A DNA stretch of 31,991 nucleotides, from IMG/VR virus record IMGVR_UViG_3300048121_000680, positions 1-31,991 of that record; one strand, 5' to 3'. Origin of the DNA: a virus. Numbering within the stretch: position 1 is the stretch's first letter; each line of letters begins with the position of its first letter. A program made the position numbers and the translations under genes. A model generated the notes under the pieces. It worked only from the letters and a program-made list of their open reading frames with translations. It searched no databases and had not been told where the DNA came from. Shown piece by piece: positions 12,431 to 22,600 of the stretch.

Positions 12431-13908
12431 TGTTAGTACCATTAAACATACCGCCCGGTGTATACACTAACGGCACAGAGTATCAGTCTAAAGGCCGTAA
12501 CTTTGATGCTAATCTAGTGCGTTGGCAATTTGGTGCATTAGGGCCAATGGGCGGCTGGAGGCAAAGAACAACCACAACTGTAAGCGGTAAGGCAAGACGT
12601 GTTATATCTTGGCGTGATAACAACAATCAAGTGTGGGCTGCAATAGGAACAAATAGCCATTTATATGCTATGACAGCTGGCGGTGCTGTAACAGACATAA
12701 CGCCTAGTGGATTAACTGTTGGGCGTGCAGATGCAGATACAGGCGCTGGATTTGGTACAGGTTTATATGGACAAGGGCCGTATGGTGTAAGTAACCCAGC
12801 TGTAGTAAGCACTACAAATCCTGCAAGCATCTGGTCATTAGATACATTTGGTCAAATAATGTTAGGTGTATTGCCTGATGACGGCAAACTGTACGAATGG
12901 AATGTAAACGTCAATGTTGATGCTACACAAGTAACAAATGCGCCTGTAGATAATAGAGCTGTATTGGTAACGCCAGAACGTATTGTAATGTGCCTTGGAG
13001 CAGCAGGAGTACCAAGAGATGTTGCTTGGTCAGATCAAGAAGATAGAAACCAATGGACAGCCGCAGCTAACAACCAAGCTGGTAATTTTAGCTTACAAAC
13101 AGCTGGTACAATATTAAATGCTGTAAATGTCAAAGGCGGTAGTCTTATATTTACAGACAAAGATGTGTGGCGCGTTGTGTATTTAGGGCCGCCATTAGTG
13201 TACGGATTTCCACAAGATAATGCTGGTGGTGGTTTAGTATCCGCTGGCGCAGTAACAACGGCTGATGGCGCAGCTTATTGGATGTCACATGAAAACTTTT
13301 ATGTTTATACAGGTTACAGTCAACCTATAAAATGCGACGTACATGATGCAGTGTTTAAAGATATTAACAGGGCGCAAATTAGCAAAGTTACTGCTTGGCA
13401 TAACGCTTCATTTGGTGAGGTTTGGTGGTTTTACCCTAGTGCTGATAGCACTGAAAATGACAAATATGTGGTTTATGACTACAGAGAAGGACATTGGAAC
13501 AAAGGCAGTTTATCGCGATTATGCGCGACAGACAAAGCGCCATTACCATACCCAATAGCTGTAGATGCGAGTGGCAAAATATATGATCATGAATTTGGCT
13601 ATGATCACAATGGCGATGTTAGTTTTATTGAGCATGGGCCTGTTGAGCTTGGTGTTGGTGAAACTACAGCGAATGTGACGTTTATATACCCTGATGAAAG
13701 CGCACAGGGCGACGTGAGCATGACTTTTAAGACCAAGATATACCCTAACAGCGCAGAGCGTAGTTTTGGGCCTTATACGGCAACACAGCAGCCTGTACCT
13801 GTCAGAGTACATGGCAGACAAATGCTAGTAAAAGCGATAGGTGCAGAGTCAACTAACTGGCGTTTAGGTATACCTCGTATTGAAGTAATGCCGGGGAGTA
13901 AAAGATGA
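12430..13908 (+). CDS. Tail hub / DNA stabilisation protein (P22 gp10-like)
   Basis: A 492-aa protein. The N terminus 'MLVPLNIPPGVYTNGTEYQS', followed by KGRNFDANLVRWQFGALGP and 'GGWRQRT', is characteristic of a large family of podophage tail proteins related to the P22 gp10 hub. Repeated 'SWRDNNNQVWAAIGTNSHLY'-type strands suggest a beta-propeller. Other conserved-looking blocks are 'VAWSDQEDRNQWTAAANNQA' and GNFSL. It would close the portal channel below the adaptor and hold fibres. The C terminus overlaps the next gene by four bases. Confidence 0.8.
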   Translation: MLVPLNIPPGVYTNGTEYQSKGRNFDANLVRWQFGALGPMGGWRQRTTTTVSGKARRVISWRDNNNQVWAAIGTNSHLYAMTAGGAVTDITPSGLTVGRADADTGAGFGTGLYGQGPYGVSNPAVVSTTNPASIWSLDTFGQIMLGVLPDDGKLYEWNVNVNVDATQVTNAPVDNRAVLVTPERIVMCLGAAGVPRDVAWSDQEDRNQWTAAANNQAGNFSLQTAGTILNAVNVKGGSLIFTDKDVWRVVYLGPPLVYGFPQDNAGGGLVSAGAVTTADGAAYWMSHENFYVYTGYSQPIKCDVHDAVFKDINRAQISKVTAWHNASFGEVWWFYPSADSTENDKYVVYDYREGHWNKGSLSRLCATDKAPLPYPIAVDASGKIYDHEFGYDHNGDVSFIEHGPVELGVGETTANVTFIYPDESAQGDVSMTFKTKIYPNSAERSFGPYTATQQPVPVRVHGRQMLVKAIGAESTNWRLGIPRIEVMPGSKR

Positions 13909-14114
13909 GACTGCCTGACGCAATGCCAACGTATGATCTGATCAATGAAACAGAAACGCGCCGTAATATTACATATGAAATGACGCAAACACGTAAGATC
14001 AATGAAGATATAAATATAAACGCAAGCAATAGATTAATACTTACAAGCCCGAACGGAACACGCTATAGTGCAAGTATTGATAACTCTGGAGTATTAACAT
14101 GGACAGCTCTGTAA
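13905..14114 (+). CDS. Small tail-module protein
   Basis: A 69-aa protein. The beginning is helical ('TYDLINETETRRNITYEMTQ'). The end is beta-like, 'LTSPNGTRYSASIDNSGVLT' followed by WTAL, a motif resembling short tail-associated beta domains. It overlaps the hub gene (ATGA) and the next gene. No family was recognised; a virion component is likely from context. Confidence 0.6.
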   Translation: MRLPDAMPTYDLINETETRRNITYEMTQTRKINEDININASNRLILTSPNGTRYSASIDNSGVLTWTAL

Positions 14115-14470
14115 ATATAGAGAACCATAAAGAGCAAATTGTAAACGCATTGGCGCGATCAGGTCACAAGCATACGTTTGATGACGTTGTAAAGGCTGTA
14201 GCTAATGATGATGCACAGTATTGGCCAGCTAATAACAGCGCTGCAATAACGCAAGTAGCTAAAAAGTCTGATGGCACTGTTGGGTTGAATGTTTGGCTGT
14301 ATGGCGGTGATTTAAAAGACTTTTATCTTTTGGTTGATGCTGCAAAGAAACACGTAAAAGACTTAGGCGGTGACTTTATTATGACATTTGACCACCGCAA
14401 AGGCTGGAACAGATTATTAAAAAAACTTGGTTTTGTTGAGCATGGCAAAACTCTAATATGGAGGCTCTAA
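14099..14470 (+). CDS. GNAT-fold-like protein, possible internal virion protein
   Basis: A 123-aa protein. Its C-terminal half, 'LLVDAAKKHVKDLGGDFIMT', then 'FDHRKGWNRLLKKLGFVEHG' and KTLIWRL, matches the end of GNAT acetyltransferase folds (helix, strand, 'LGF', strand). The acetyl-CoA P-loop Q/RxxGxG/A is not evident, so it is probably not a working enzyme. T7 gp13-type internal virion proteins have a similar small GNAT-like form in the same gene position. The start lies inside the preceding gene. The stop overlaps the next ATG (TAATG). Confidence 0.6.
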   Translation: MDSSVNIENHKEQIVNALARSGHKHTFDDVVKAVANDDAQYWPANNSAAITQVAKKSDGTVGLNVWLYGGDLKDFYLLVDAAKKHVKDLGGDFIMTFDHRKGWNRLLKKLGFVEHGKTLIWRL

Positions 14471-15387
14471 TGGGCGGTAAGAAAAAAGTAGAAACAACGC
14501 AAGATAACAGCCTTGATGAGTTTTCAAGACAGCAATATAATACTATTAGTGGCAATATAAACCAGCTAATGGGCCAAGAGTTTACACCTTATTCCGGGCA
14601 AAGAGTGGCTGGAGTCAATGATTTAGAGCGCGACGCTATAAACACATATTTACAACAATCTGAAGGCACAAGAGGTTTGTTAGGTGATGCAACGGGTATG
14701 GTACAAACAGGCGCACAATACACGCCAGAGCAAGTACAAGCGCAGAACTTTGCTAATGCCGATTTGTCTGCATACACAAACCCATTCCAACAGCAAGTTA
14801 TTGATGCACAATTATCTGAGATAGAAAGACAACGTGGACAGACCGCAGAGCGCATTGATGCTGATGCCGCTAAGTCTGCTGCGTTTGGTGGTTCAAGGCA
14901 AGCAATACAGCAAGCTGAAAGTGACAGAAACTTTGGTGATATAGCGGCAAGAACAGGTGCTGATTTAAGATCACAAGGTTTTCAGCAAGCTTCTGCTATG
15001 TATCAGCAAGATGCTGCAAGGCAGATGCAAGCTGATTTAGCAAATCAACAAGCTGGACTAAGTGGAGCGCAGTTAAGATTGCGCGGCGCTGGATTATTAG
15101 GCGACATGGCCGGGCAAATGTCAGATGCCGATATGCGTGAAGCAGCTATGCGCGGAAGTTTAGGTCAACTTGAAAGAGGACAAGAGCAAGCTGAACTAGA
15201 TGCGCAATACCAAGCATATTTAATGGCCTATGATGACCCATATAAACGCGCACAATTACAGTTAGGCTTGTTAGGTAACACGCCAATGATACAAGACTCA
15301 AGAGGCACACAGACAACAAGCGGTGGTGGTTTAGGCAGCTTGCTTGGCGGTGTTGGTCAAGTTGTTGGAATGTTTAGAGGCAAATAA
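14470..15387 (+). CDS. Internal virion (DNA ejection) protein 1
   Basis: A 305-aa protein, helical and very rich in Gln and Ala. It has a conserved-looking block 'YTNPFQQQVIDAQLSEIERQ' and 'AAKSAAFGGSRQAIQQAESD', found in ejection proteins of many podophages. The C terminus is a glycine-rich hydrophobic tail ('GGGLGSLLGGVGQVVGMFRG') that could insert in a membrane. The ATG at 14470 is chosen over 14458 because GGAGG (14460-14464) sits correctly before it and the start overlaps the upstream stop. By analogy with P22 gp7/gp20/gp16 it would leave the capsid first to build a conduit through the cell envelope. Confidence 0.75.
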   Translation: MGGKKKVETTQDNSLDEFSRQQYNTISGNINQLMGQEFTPYSGQRVAGVNDLERDAINTYLQQSEGTRGLLGDATGMVQTGAQYTPEQVQAQNFANADLSAYTNPFQQQVIDAQLSEIERQRGQTAERIDADAAKSAAFGGSRQAIQQAESDRNFGDIAARTGADLRSQGFQQASAMYQQDAARQMQADLANQQAGLSGAQLRLRGAGLLGDMAGQMSDADMREAAMRGSLGQLERGQEQAELDAQYQAYLMAYDDPYKRAQLQLGLLGNTPMIQDSRGTQTTSGGGLGSLLGGVGQVVGMFRGK

Positions 15388-15406
15388 GTACAAGTAAGGT
15401 AAGGTT

Positions 15407-16894
15407 ATGGTATTTTTTAGAGGAATGATGAATCAGCAGCGTAGTTTGCCAAGGCGCAAAATGCCTGTGCGTACAGGTGGTAATTTTGGTGGTGCTTTTG
15501 CGTTAAATCCATCATTAAGTGGATTATCTACCATTACACAGCCAAGATTTAGAGGACAAGGCGACATTATAACAAACCCAGATATTATAGCGGCATTAGA
15601 AACACCGGGTGGCGGCACATTTAAAGGGGCAAATGGCCGTATTACAACTGTTGAGCCAGATTATATAGCCCCTCCATCCCCTGCAAACAACATGAGTTTT
15701 GCGCAAGGTATGATTAGTAATATAATACCAGAACAAGATGGTGCTGCAACAGGAAGTCAACAAATTAGCGATCCTAACATTGATGGCCAAAGAGTGTTAA
15801 GTGATGATGAGCAATCAACTATAGACAATGCGGCATTACAAGAGCGGTTAAAGGGTAGATATGATGCACCCGGTTACACTACTACAGATAAGATAGCTGC
15901 TATTGCTGGTGTATTAGGCGACGTATTCTCTGCACCGGGAGATAGAAACAAAACAGCGTCTATAATGCAAACTATAGAAGCTAGACGTGCTGGCGATATG
16001 CAAAGAAAGCAAGCAAGATTAGCAGATGAAAGTCACAGGAGCGTTGTTGGTAGTTTAATTAAAAATGGTGTAATATCAAAAGAATTAGCGCCAGCTGCAA
16101 TGGCTAACCCTGAGTTATTAAGTTCAATATTACAACTACGAGCGGAGGATACAAGTTTAAGTGGGCAGGCAGATATAGACCTTACAACAGCGCAAACTGA
16201 AAAAACCATAGCTGGAACTGATCTTACACGAACGCAAATAGAAGATATACATACCGAAAACGTCTTTAACGAAAAGCAATTTAATCGCGAGAATTTTGAA
16301 TCTGATAGAAAATATGAACTTGCGGTTAAAGACGAAGCTAATCAACGTGCATCTTTAGACATAAGGCACAGAACATTAGAAGAAAATATAAGGAAAAATG
16401 GCGTAGATGAAGAATTGGCAAGACAAAAAGCAACGCTAGAGCGTAGTAAATACAATGAAAAAAAGAAAGAGTACAAACCTGATGAGCTAAAAGGTGCTGT
16501 TTTTTACAATAAAGCTAATAATGCTTATACTGCTTTAGATATGATAGAAAAAGATGGATTTAGCACAGTTGCATTTGCTTTGAGTCCTCAGTTTTTAAAA
16601 TCAGATAAAGGTAGAGCATATTTAGCTGCAAAAGAAGAATACATTACTGCGGTATTGCGTAGAGAATCTGGTGCAGCAATAGGTGACCCAGAGTTTGAAA
16701 GATATAATAAAATTTACTTCCCTAGAGTCGGAGATAGTCCAAAAGTCATAGCAAACAAAGCTGCCAAACGCAAAGTTATGCTCCAAAACCTAGCCTTACA
16801 AACCAATGGTGCTTATCAAGATGAGAGATATTACGTTGCGCCTGAAACGCAAACTATAACTGATATTTTATCTTCAGAAGATCAGCCGTTATAA
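15407..16894 (+). CDS. Internal virion (DNA ejection) protein 2
   Basis: A 495-aa protein. The N-terminal ~130 residues are Gly/Pro/Asn-rich and probably unstructured. 'TTDKIAAIAGVLGDVFSAPG' starts a helical region. Residues about 240-330 form long charged coiled coils. The C-terminal block, 'YLAAKEEYITAVLRRESGAA' then 'IGDPEFERYNKIYFPRVGDS' and PKVIANKAAKRK, is a recurrent motif of phage DNA transfer proteins. TAAGGTAAGGTT precedes the ATG. It would be injected with DNA to form the trans-envelope channel. The motif makes the role likely; details are inferred. Confidence 0.75.
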   Translation: MVFFRGMMNQQRSLPRRKMPVRTGGNFGGAFALNPSLSGLSTITQPRFRGQGDIITNPDIIAALETPGGGTFKGANGRITTVEPDYIAPPSPANNMSFAQGMISNIIPEQDGAATGSQQISDPNIDGQRVLSDDEQSTIDNAALQERLKGRYDAPGYTTTDKIAAIAGVLGDVFSAPGDRNKTASIMQTIEARRAGDMQRKQARLADESHRSVVGSLIKNGVISKELAPAAMANPELLSSILQLRAEDTSLSGQADIDLTTAQTEKTIAGTDLTRTQIEDIHTENVFNEKQFNRENFESDRKYELAVKDEANQRASLDIRHRTLEENIRKNGVDEELARQKATLERSKYNEKKKEYKPDELKGAVFYNKANNAYTALDMIEKDGFSTVAFALSPQFLKSDKGRAYLAAKEEYITAVLRRESGAAIGDPEFERYNKIYFPRVGDSPKVIANKAAKRKVMLQNLALQTNGAYQDERYYVAPETQTITDILSSEDQPL

Positions 16895-16917
16895 TACAAT
16901 AAACACAAGAGATAAGT

Positions 16918-19329
16918 ATGGCATCAAAACTTGATATATTAGTAAATTTACTGCGTAAGGGTATAAAGCCTGACCCATCACTAATTGGAAGATATGGGCT
17001 ACCGCAGTATACTGACAGAAGCAGCGGTAACGTACTTGGTAGATCAACTGAGCAACCTACATATCAACAACAATTGTTTAAGCAACCTGTAAATACTGCA
17101 ATATTAAATGCTGTTACAAATTATGGTGCTGACATTATAGAAAATCCTGTGCAAACATTGGCTATAGACCCAGCAGTGGCAGTTGCAAACACACCAGCAA
17201 AAACTCTGCAAGCATTTGGTGATTTAACGTCAGCTAGATTGCAAGGGGCAACTGGCAGACCTAATCAGCAAAAATTAGAAAGCGGATTAACTAGTTTAGC
17301 AGAGGCGGCTGGCGGTGCTGCTGAAGTGGTAGGTGTAGGATTGCCAATAGCAAAAGCTGGTGCAAAACCATTGAGAGCATCACTTAATAATTTACTTTCA
17401 AAAAACCCTGATACATTACAACCAAAGCCTGATAACAGCATAACTAAAGAAATTGCAGAGCAAGTGGGTACTGATGCTAAAGTTAGCCCGGTAGTAGATG
17501 ACGCTGTTGATGCAACACAGGAACTAATGCCTCCAAGCCGTATTGCAGATGATGTAGCCACAACAACACCATTTGCAAATGAAACAACAAAAAGTATGCA
17601 AGAAACATATGGCTATCTGCAAAAGCAATCTGGCATGAAACCTAAAGAGTTTAAAGAATTTTTAGAAAACGCAAGAACTGACCCAGAATCAGCTGAAATG
17701 TTGTTTAATATAAATAACAGATTTACAGTAACTGCGCGTGGTTTAGGAGCAAAACCAGCATCAGAAGAAATAATAACTAGAGGTATAATTAAGCAATCAG
17801 CAGATCAAGCAAGGCGCATAAATAAGAGTTTTGATGCTGCTTTAGGAAATCCTGACACAGCGTTTCAAACTTTAAAGGGCATAAAATCTAAAATAAAAAG
17901 TGAGGCATCACCCTTATATAACAAAGCTTTCAGTCAAGAATTTGCAATGACACAAGGTTTACAAGATGTTATGAGCATACCTTTGCTAGGTAAATATGAA
18001 AAGTCTGCGGTTAAAAGACTCAAAGAACTAAAAAAACCAACAGGTAAGTTAAGGGTATTGCATCAAGTAAAAAGAAAGCTAGACGGCGATATAGGTAAAG
18101 CTATAAAAAGCGGTGATAACACCGAAGCTTCAGATTTGTTACAATTAAAAAACGACTTATTAACAGAAATTGATACAGCGTCACCAAAATATAAAGAAGC
18201 TAGGAAGATATATGCAAATCAAAAAGCAAATGAAAATGCTTTGAGCTTTGGTGAAAAAAATATTTTTAGCGGCAAAGTAAATGCGGAAGAATTTGCTGAA
18301 GAAATAAAAGACTATAGCAAATCGGAATTAGAGTCATTGAGAGTCGGAATTAAAAAGGCTATTAGTAAAGTTGAGGCTGGCAAACCAGTAACATACAACG
18401 CTGTTGACAAAAAGTTTATCATACCAAATACCCGCGCAAAGTTAGAAGTAGCAATAGGCAAAGATTCTGCTGACAAATTATACCAATCTGTTGACGCAGA
18501 GGCAGCTATGTTTAGGCAATCTTCATCTGTTGCACCTCTTAACAATTCACGCAGTCTTTTAAACGCTGAAGCAATACAGCAAGCTGAGTTAGGATTAAAA
18601 AACCCAGTGAAAATAGGTGTAGCAAAAGCTGGTAAAGCCGTTGTAGAGGCTAACGCAAACCCAGCGACATTGTTAGGGCGCGGTGTAAGTGGTGTAGTAA
18701 AAAAAGCAACAGATAGTGTGACAGCTAGTTATAATGAGCAACTTGCAAAGGCAGCGGCAGATGTTTTAACTAGACCAGCTAACGAGGGCATTGATATATT
18801 ATTGGCTGCCGCACCAAAAGAAAAAGTAGGAATAGCTAGGCAAATAATTGCTAAGACAGAAGGACAGCCATCTAATGAAGTAACGCTACAAGCTAACAAT
18901 GTTGTTGATGCAGCAGATATTATAAATGCACCACAAAAACAAGGTATTAATACACTTGAAAGTGTTGCACCACAAAAAAAAGTAGGAATAGCTAGAGAGA
19001 TAATAAGTCAGACACAAGGCAAACCAGTTACGCCATTGAAGCGCAAGGCTATAGAAGTATTATCTGCACAAGCGCTAAACCCGGAAATGCAAAACATAGC
19101 TAGGGGTTTAGGTGGTGCTGGTGCTGTTAGCGCCACAAGTAATGATGAGCCTAATGTTTTAAGCAATATACTTGCAGCGCCTAGTGCAGAAGGGCCAAAA
19201 ACTACTACAAATATACAGGATTTGCCAGCTGGCGCGGTTATATATCCAAACAATTACAATCAGTTAAAAAGTGGTGATATTTACTATAAAGAAGTAAATG
19301 GTGCATATGTTGGTTATAGAAAAAAATGA
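16918..19329 (+). CDS. Internal virion (DNA ejection) protein 3, large
   Basis: An 803-aa protein, the second largest in the genome. The N terminus ('LDILVNLLRKGIKPDPSLIG' and a TPAKTLQAFGDLTSARLQG segment) is followed by a Gly/Ala hydrophobic helix ('AAGGAAEVVGVGLPIAKAGA', about 125-150), a possible membrane segment. A long helical middle and two near-duplicate blocks follow near the C terminus: 'GIDILLAAAPKEKVGIARQI' and 'GINTLESVAPQKKVGIAREI'. It ends with a small beta domain ('LPAGAVIYPNNYNQLKSGDI'). No lysozyme or transglycosylase motif was recognised. Position and build fit the largest ejection protein of a podophage. Confidence 0.7.
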   Translation: MASKLDILVNLLRKGIKPDPSLIGRYGLPQYTDRSSGNVLGRSTEQPTYQQQLFKQPVNTAILNAVTNYGADIIENPVQTLAIDPAVAVANTPAKTLQAFGDLTSARLQGATGRPNQQKLESGLTSLAEAAGGAAEVVGVGLPIAKAGAKPLRASLNNLLSKNPDTLQPKPDNSITKEIAEQVGTDAKVSPVVDDAVDATQELMPPSRIADDVATTTPFANETTKSMQETYGYLQKQSGMKPKEFKEFLENARTDPESAEMLFNINNRFTVTARGLGAKPASEEIITRGIIKQSADQARRINKSFDAALGNPDTAFQTLKGIKSKIKSEASPLYNKAFSQEFAMTQGLQDVMSIPLLGKYEKSAVKRLKELKKPTGKLRVLHQVKRKLDGDIGKAIKSGDNTEASDLLQLKNDLLTEIDTASPKYKEARKIYANQKANENALSFGEKNIFSGKVNAEEFAEEIKDYSKSELESLRVGIKKAISKVEAGKPVTYNAVDKKFIIPNTRAKLEVAIGKDSADKLYQSVDAEAAMFRQSSSVAPLNNSRSLLNAEAIQQAELGLKNPVKIGVAKAGKAVVEANANPATLLGRGVSGVVKKATDSVTASYNEQLAKAAADVLTRPANEGIDILLAAAPKEKVGIARQIIAKTEGQPSNEVTLQANNVVDAADIINAPQKQGINTLESVAPQKKVGIAREIISQTQGKPVTPLKRKAIEVLSAQALNPEMQNIARGLGGAGAVSATSNDEPNVLSNILAAPSAEGPKTTTNIQDLPAGAVIYPNNYNQLKSGDIYYKEVNGAYVGYRKK

Positions 19330-19607
19330 TTAGCCGCAAACCCATATTAAAAGCTAAGATGAAGTGCAACAAGCCCAAACGTACACCGGGGCATAAAACA
19401 AAGTCGCACGTTGTAAAGTCGTGTTATGATGGCAAAGAAAAAATTATACGTTTTGGACAGCAAGGTGCTAGTACAGCAGGAAAGCCTAAGTCTGGTGAAA
19501 GCCAACGTATGAAAAAAAAGAGAGCTAGTTTTAAAGCGAGACATCGCAAGAACATAGCAAAAGGTAAATCAAGCGCAGCTTATTGGGCTGATCGCGTAAA
19601 ATGGTGA
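19326..19607 (+). CDS. Small basic protein of a marine-phage family (DUF6321-like)
   Basis: A 93-aa, highly basic protein overlapping the previous gene (ATGA). It has 'VVKSCYDGKEKIIRFGQQGA' and 'SFKARHRKNIAKGKSSAAYW', resembling small proteins of marine and cyanophages that normally read ...KACKDG..K.I.FG...FRARH.C...KDK..ARYWSC..W. The usual cysteines of the RARH and YW motifs are replaced here, leaving C13 and C38 only. DNA or RNA binding is likely from charge. Family membership is my recollection and should be checked. Confidence 0.6.
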   Translation: MISRKPILKAKMKCNKPKRTPGHKTKSHVVKSCYDGKEKIIRFGQQGASTAGKPKSGESQRMKKKRASFKARHRKNIAKGKSSAAYWADRVKW

Positions 19608-19618
19608 TGGAGAGTTAA

Positions 19619-22600
19619 ATGCCAATAGCTGAAGATAGTGCTGGTGGTTCACCCGTACCCATTCCTACAAACCTGACAACAAACCTTACCGGGGAAGCAA
19701 CAGGAAGTGGTACGTTAGATTACACGTCGGGCGATATAGATATTGCAGTAACTGTTGTAGATAATGGTCATAATCACATACTGAGCAACATTACAGATGT
19801 GCAAGTTAACAATGCCATTAGCGGTCAGATATTAGTTTACAATGGAACTGTATGGGCGAATGCAACTAATACATCTGGTATTACTGCTATTGTGCAGGAC
19901 TTAACACCTCAGCTTGGCGGAAATCTTGATTTAAACGGCAAAAATATTAATGGCAACGGCAATATAAATTTAGCTGATAATTATAAATTAACATTAGGTA
20001 CAGGTAATGACCTAGAGTTATCGCACGATGGTGTATCTAGTTACATACGTGATGTAGGTGCTGGTGACTTACAGATATTTGCTTCAGACGATGTTTATAT
20101 TAGGGGCCAAGGCACTAACAGTTATATGGCAAGATTTAATGAAAGCGGTGCTGTAACACTATATCACAACAATGTAGTTAGACTAATAACAACTGACAGC
20201 GGAATTACAGTTACAGATGAGGTGGAAGCTGCTGAATTTATAGGCAAATTGCGCGGCCCTACTAAATTTAAAGGTCAAGCTGGTGAGGCGTTATCTGCTG
20301 GTGACCCAGTTTATATATCTGGTATATCAGGTAATACTACTATTGTTTCTAAAGCCGATGCAAATGATGCAAGTAAGATGCCAGCCTTTGGTATTATAAA
20401 TGCATCTGTAAGCGCAAACGTATCTTGTGAGGTACTTACTTTTGGTGAAATGCACAATTTAGATACATCTGCATTTAGTGAAGGTGATGAACTGTATGTA
20501 TCAAATACAGGTACATTAACCACAGCAATACCATCAGGTGAGTCCTCACAAATACAGAAAATAGCTAAAGTAACACGATCACACGCAAGTGCTGGTGGTA
20601 TATTTATCATGGGTGCAGGGCGTAGCAATGCTGTACCTAACCTTGACAATGGTGATATATTTATTGGTGACGGCACTAATTATGCAACAACTACAAGTCT
20701 TAACACTGCTGTAAATGCACTAACATTGACAAACTATTTGCCATTATCTGGCGGTGCAATGACAGGCAACATAACTACGTCAGGCACGTTTGACGGCAGA
20801 GATGTAAGTGTTGATGGCGCAAAGTTAGATGGCATAGCTACAGGTGCAGATGTAACCTTAAATGAAATATCGGCTGGTACAAACGTAACTATATCTGCAG
20901 GGGGCGTTATTAGCGCAACAGGTGGTACTAGCGGTATAGCACACGTTGTAGACGACACTTCACCCGAGCTTGGCGGCAACTTAAGTCTTAATAGCCACGA
21001 TATCACAGGCACAGGTAACTTAAACTTTACCGGGAGCGTAACCCTATCAGGCACAGTAGATGGCCGCGACGTAGCTGCTGATGGTACTAAACTTGATGGC
21101 ATAGAAGCATCTGCTGATGTAACAGATACTGCTAATGTAACAGCCGCAGGAGCCTTGATGGATTCTGAGGTTACTAACCTAGCACAAGTCAAAGCATTTG
21201 ATTCATCTGATTATGCTACTGCCGCACAAGGCACTACTGCTGATGCTGCGCTACCTAAAGCTGGTGGCACAATGACAGGCGATATACTGTTTAACGACAG
21301 TGTTAAAGCTAAGTTTGGTGATTCAAGTGATTTACAAATATTTCACAACGGTACAGATAGCTATGTATATGACACAGGAGAAGGTGATTTAATATTAAGA
21401 GGTAGTAGTAATATAAAGTTACAATCAGCAGCTGGCACAGCTTTATCAACATTTACAGCCGCAGGAGCGTCAACGCTATATTATAGTGCGGCAGAAAAAC
21501 TTGCAACAACATCTTCAGGTATAGATATAACAGGTAATGTAAATGCTACTGCAAGTTTAACCTTTGGTTCAGGCGGTGCATATGAAGCGGGTTCTATTTA
21601 TTCTGATGCAAATTGGGGTATGATACATCGTGCCTACACAGCTAGTCCTGTACAAGCAGACCATTTGTTTGTAAACAGTGCGGGTACAGAACGTATGCGT
21701 ATTGATACTGCGGGTATGGATGTAACAGGTGGTATAGAGGTTGCTAATCCTACAAACTACACAGGTATTCATCTAAGGGGAAATGGTGCGCCAAATGTTA
21801 CGTTTGGACGAAACAATGTAACTACAGCAGAATGGAAAGCAGGTATATCAGGAAACTTAGGTACGTCTTTCACAATCAGTGAGGGGACTGCCGCCGCATC
21901 AGAAAGATTAACGATTGCTACAGGCGGTGACGTTAGTATACCATCAGGTAATCTAAATGCTACTAGAAGCGGTGGCTCTACACTAACACTAGAAAATTCT
22001 ATTACATCTATAAGCGCTAATGAGTTGATTGGCGGTATTGATTTTAAAGGAAATGATACATCTGAAGATGGTAATGAGGTGCTTGCATTTATTAGGGCAA
22101 ACGCATTAGACACAACGCCCGATAGTTGCATTAGATTTGGTACATTGCAAAACAATGGCGGTGTTGATGATGTTGTAACTGAACGTATGCGTCTTGATAA
22201 TTATGGGCGATTGGGCATAGGAACTACGTCACCATCTGTAAAGCTACAAACAACTGTTGCAAACTCCTCTACAGAGGCAATAAGAATTACTAACGATACA
22301 GATGCAGTCAGAACGCATATGTATCCTGCGGAGATACAAGCGCATAATTCTAATTTAACGTTAAATGCTAATGATGGTGGTTTTGCAACTGTTATTAAAG
22401 CAGCAGGCGCAGAACGTATGCGTATTGATAGCGGTGGCATAGATGTAACAGGTAATATAGATATTTCTGGTGCAGGTACACGTAGATTAAATATATCAAA
22501 TACTACATTAGCTGATACAGGTGAAATGGCTACATTTCAGTGGGATAACAATGCTAACTTAACTATACAAGGCAGAACAAGTGCAGGTGGCTTTGCCGCC

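Noticed and set aside
14099-14470. Active acetyltransferase or aminoglycoside-type enzyme
   Set aside because: The acetyl-CoA binding loop is not visible, and the gene sits in the virion protein cluster.
20734-22155. Several minus-strand frames of 120-150 aa opposite the long fibre
   Set aside because: They arise from repetitive Thr/Gly/Asp codons on the plus strand and have no recognisable domains.
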